47,640 nucleotides of DNA from Guyparkeria sp. (GTDB taxonomy: Bacteria > Pseudomonadota > Gammaproteobacteria > Halothiobacillales > Halothiobacillaceae). A model generated the notes under the pieces. It was not told where the DNA came from, ran no database searches, and saw only the letters and a program-made list of their open reading frames with translations. The first letter of the stretch is position 1. Each line of letters begins with the position of its first letter. Below, in pieces: positions 46,406 through 47,640 of this stretch. The stretch is from assembly GCA_024636755.1 (NCBI GenBank), contig JAGXGL010000004.1, forward strand, positions 1 through 47,640, written 5' to 3'. The translations under genes and the position numbers were made by a program.

Positions 46406-47179
46406 GTGCGTCGCCACCTGGCCTTGTTGATCGGGTTCGCCGTACTGGCGCTTGCGATATTGGCGAGCCTGTTGATCGCGCGGGCCTGGATGCAGTGGCA
46501 GGGCGAGATGCCGGACGCCTGGCTGATCGCGTCGCTAGCCGGCGTATTGGGCATGTTGATGGGGTGGCGGCTGTTGCCGCCGTGGTGGCGCGGCGTGCTG
46601 CTGGTGGCCCCACTGGTCATGTGGGGTGGACTACAGATCCATCCGGGCTGGTTTCTCGTCGCTGCCCTGATCTTGTTGCTGGTCCAGTTCAACGCGATTC
46701 GCCACCGGGTGCCGCTTTACCGCTCGGGCGCGGCGGTCATCGACGCGCTAGGCGAGGAAATTCGGCAACGCCATATTCGCCGACTAGCGGATGTCGGATG
46801 TGGTGATGGCCACGTGATCACGGCACTGGCGAGGCGTTTCCCCGAGAGGCAGTTCACCGGTTTCGAGACGGCACCGTTACTCTATCTGGTGGCGCGATGG
46901 CGCTGCCGTCACCTGTCGAATTGCCAGGTGATATTCCGTGATTTCTGGCAGGTGTCATGGCGTGATCAGGATGCGGTGTTTACTTTCCTTTCCCCCGAGC
47001 CGATGTTGCGCATCTGGCGCAAGTGTCAGCGCGAGTTGCCGGAAGGGGGTGCCTTGTACTCGCTGGCTTTCGAAGTGCCGGGGGTGGAGGCGGAGTCGTT
47101 GATTGGAGCGGGTCGGTTCGACTTGTACCGTTACCCCCGACTGCCACGGCCGACTGCCACGGCAGTCGAAGGTAACTGA
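46406..47179 (+). CDS. Membrane-anchored class I SAM-dependent methyltransferase
   Basis: The 257-residue protein has about four hydrophobic segments in its first 95 residues (about 5-27, 37-55, 63-77, 80-95). A cytoplasmic methyltransferase-like domain follows, with motif I LADVGCGDGHVITAL (128-142), an acidic residue after the second strand (GFETAP) and RDFWQVSW in the region of motif II. The substrate is unknown. The GTG at 46406 is 5 bases after the motB stop, so it is likely in the motAB operon. Convergent with the RRM gene, it ends at a shared terminator. Only the SAM-fold assignment is firm. Confidence 0.78.
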   Translation: MRRHLALLIGFAVLALAILASLLIARAWMQWQGEMPDAWLIASLAGVLGMLMGWRLLPPWWRGVLLVAPLVMWGGLQIHPGWFLVAALILLLVQFNAIRHRVPLYRSGAAVIDALGEEIRQRHIRRLADVGCGDGHVITALARRFPERQFTGFETAPLLYLVARWRCRHLSNCQVIFRDFWQVSWRDQDAVFTFLSPEPMLRIWRKCQRELPEGGALYSLAFEVPGVEAESLIGAGRFDLYRYPRLPRPTATAVEGN

Positions 47180-47244
47180 TCCTGATTGAGTCGATTGGTT
47201 GCCTATCGCCGATCACCGAGGCCAATCGACCCAACCACAAACAA

Positions 47245-47269
47245 AAAAGCCGGCCAATGGCCGGCTTTT
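47245..47269. terminator. Bidirectional terminator between the methyltransferase and RRM genes
   Basis: An 11-bp perfect stem (AAAAGCCGGCC pairing with GGCCGGCTTTT, 47245-47255 with 47259-47269) has a 3-base loop. T-runs follow on both strands, so it can end both convergent transcripts. Confidence 0.92.
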
Positions 47270-47290
47270 CGTCATCTCCCGGAGGGCGTC

Positions 47291-47575
47291 TTAGTAACGC
47301 GAACCGAAACCGCCGCGATCATTGGAGTTCTCGCGCGGACGCGCTTCGTTGACACGGACGGTGCGGCCATCCATGTCGGTATCGTTCAGCGCTTCGATGG
47401 CCTGCATGCCGGCGTCCTTGTCGGACATCTCGACAAAGCCGAAACCCTTGGAACGACCGGTGGCCATGTCCTTGATTACCTTGGCGGATTTGACTTCGCC
47501 GAAGGCTTCGAAGGCGGCTTGGAGGCCTTGGTCATCCTGGGAGTAGGGCAGGTTGCCCACGTAAATATTGATCAT
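47291..47575 (-). CDS. RRM-type RNA-binding protein
   Basis: This 94-residue single RNA-recognition-motif protein of the bacterial cold-inducible/cyanobacterial Rbp type has RNP2 IYVGNL at residues 4-9 and RNP1 KGFGFVEM at 43-50. A short Gly/Arg-rich tail (RENSNDRGGFGSRY) follows. Aromatic residues at the usual RNA-stacking places (Tyr5, Phe45, Phe47) are present. It probably binds single-stranded RNA and may act as an RNA chaperone; the target is unknown. The leader contains an 8-bp-arm stem-loop (47598-47634), which could serve cold or self-regulation. Confidence 0.9.
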   Translation of the reverse strand: MINIYVGNLPYSQDDQGLQAAFEAFGEVKSAKVIKDMATGRSKGFGFVEMSDKDAGMQAIEALNDTDMDGRTVRVNEARPRENSNDRGGFGSRY

Positions 47576-47597
47576 CTCGAAAACAAACTCTCAAAAC

Positions 47598-47634
47598 CGT
47601 GCTGATCTGGCGACCGGCCGGGGTGTTCAGCACG
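47598..47634 (-). promoter_or_regulatory. Stem-loop upstream of the RRM gene
   Basis: CGTGCTGA (47598-47605) and TCAGCACG (47627-47634) are perfect 8-base arms around a 21-base loop that itself contains the self-complementary CCGGCCGG. On the minus strand it ends 22 bases before the RRM ATG and is followed by GTTTTGAGAG. It is either a 5'-leader structure of this mRNA or a weak terminator of a gene beyond the window. Confidence 0.5.
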
Positions 47635-47640
47635 CATCCA

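Overview
The window is a compact, GC-rich (roughly 63-65% by eye) stretch of bacterial chromosome that looks like a core-genome region of a gammaproteobacterium. The gene families (RdgC, Rep, large single-chain PurL, QueG, TsaB, PepN, MotAB) and the glg/ppc/gnd-zwf-pgi content fit a Chromatiales-like or Halothiobacillaceae/Ectothiorhodospiraceae-like lineage. That placement is inference from gene style, not a measured phylogeny. I saw no phage, transposase, CRISPR array, rRNA or tRNA gene.

Layout. (1) 1-3618, plus strand: the 3' part of a UDP-glucuronate 4-epimerase-type gene, a four-domain cNMP/CBS/DUF294 nucleotidyltransferase-like protein, and a DEDDh exonuclease starting one base after it. 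A doubled inverted REP element (REPIN-like) lies at the convergent junction (3656-3716). (2) 3733-11266, minus strand: an RND permease and its membrane fusion protein behind a conspicuous dyad, then rep helicase and an EamA/DMT transporter. (3) 11306-15235, minus: purL. (4) 15494-26693: a glycogen/alpha-glucan locus arranged around the divergent glgB-glgC region. The minus arm is glgB, glgA, a DUF1631 gene and a PilZ gene, the last three overlapping end to start. The plus arm is glgC, a GH57 glucan hydrolase/transferase and malQ. (5) 26779-29601, minus: ppc behind a strong terminator. (6) 30168-34327, plus: gnd-zwf-pgi, the oxidative pentose-phosphate/upper hexose-phosphate operon, with palindromes upstream. 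(7) 34465-37485: tsaB, a small secreted SOD-like protein on the minus strand, crcB and queG. (8) 37517-41595, minus: an HDOD protein, purB and rdgC. (9) 41799-47179, plus: pepN, motA, motB and a membrane-anchored methyltransferase. (10) 47291-47575, minus: an RRM RNA-binding protein with a stem-loop upstream of its start.

How the genes fit together. Pgi, GlgC, GlgA and GlgB make glycogen from fructose-6-phosphate (phosphoglucomutase is not in this window). MalQ and the GH57 enzyme remodel or degrade it. Zwf and Gnd burn hexose phosphate for reductant, and Ppc supplies oxaloacetate anaplerotically. The most notable arrangement is the overlap chain from glgA into DUF1631 and a PilZ protein with intact c-di-GMP-binding motifs, which suggests (but does not prove) a link between second-messenger signalling and carbon storage. 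No clearly undescribed multi-gene system is visible; the remaining findings are mainly regulatory dyads, hairpins and unusual residues.
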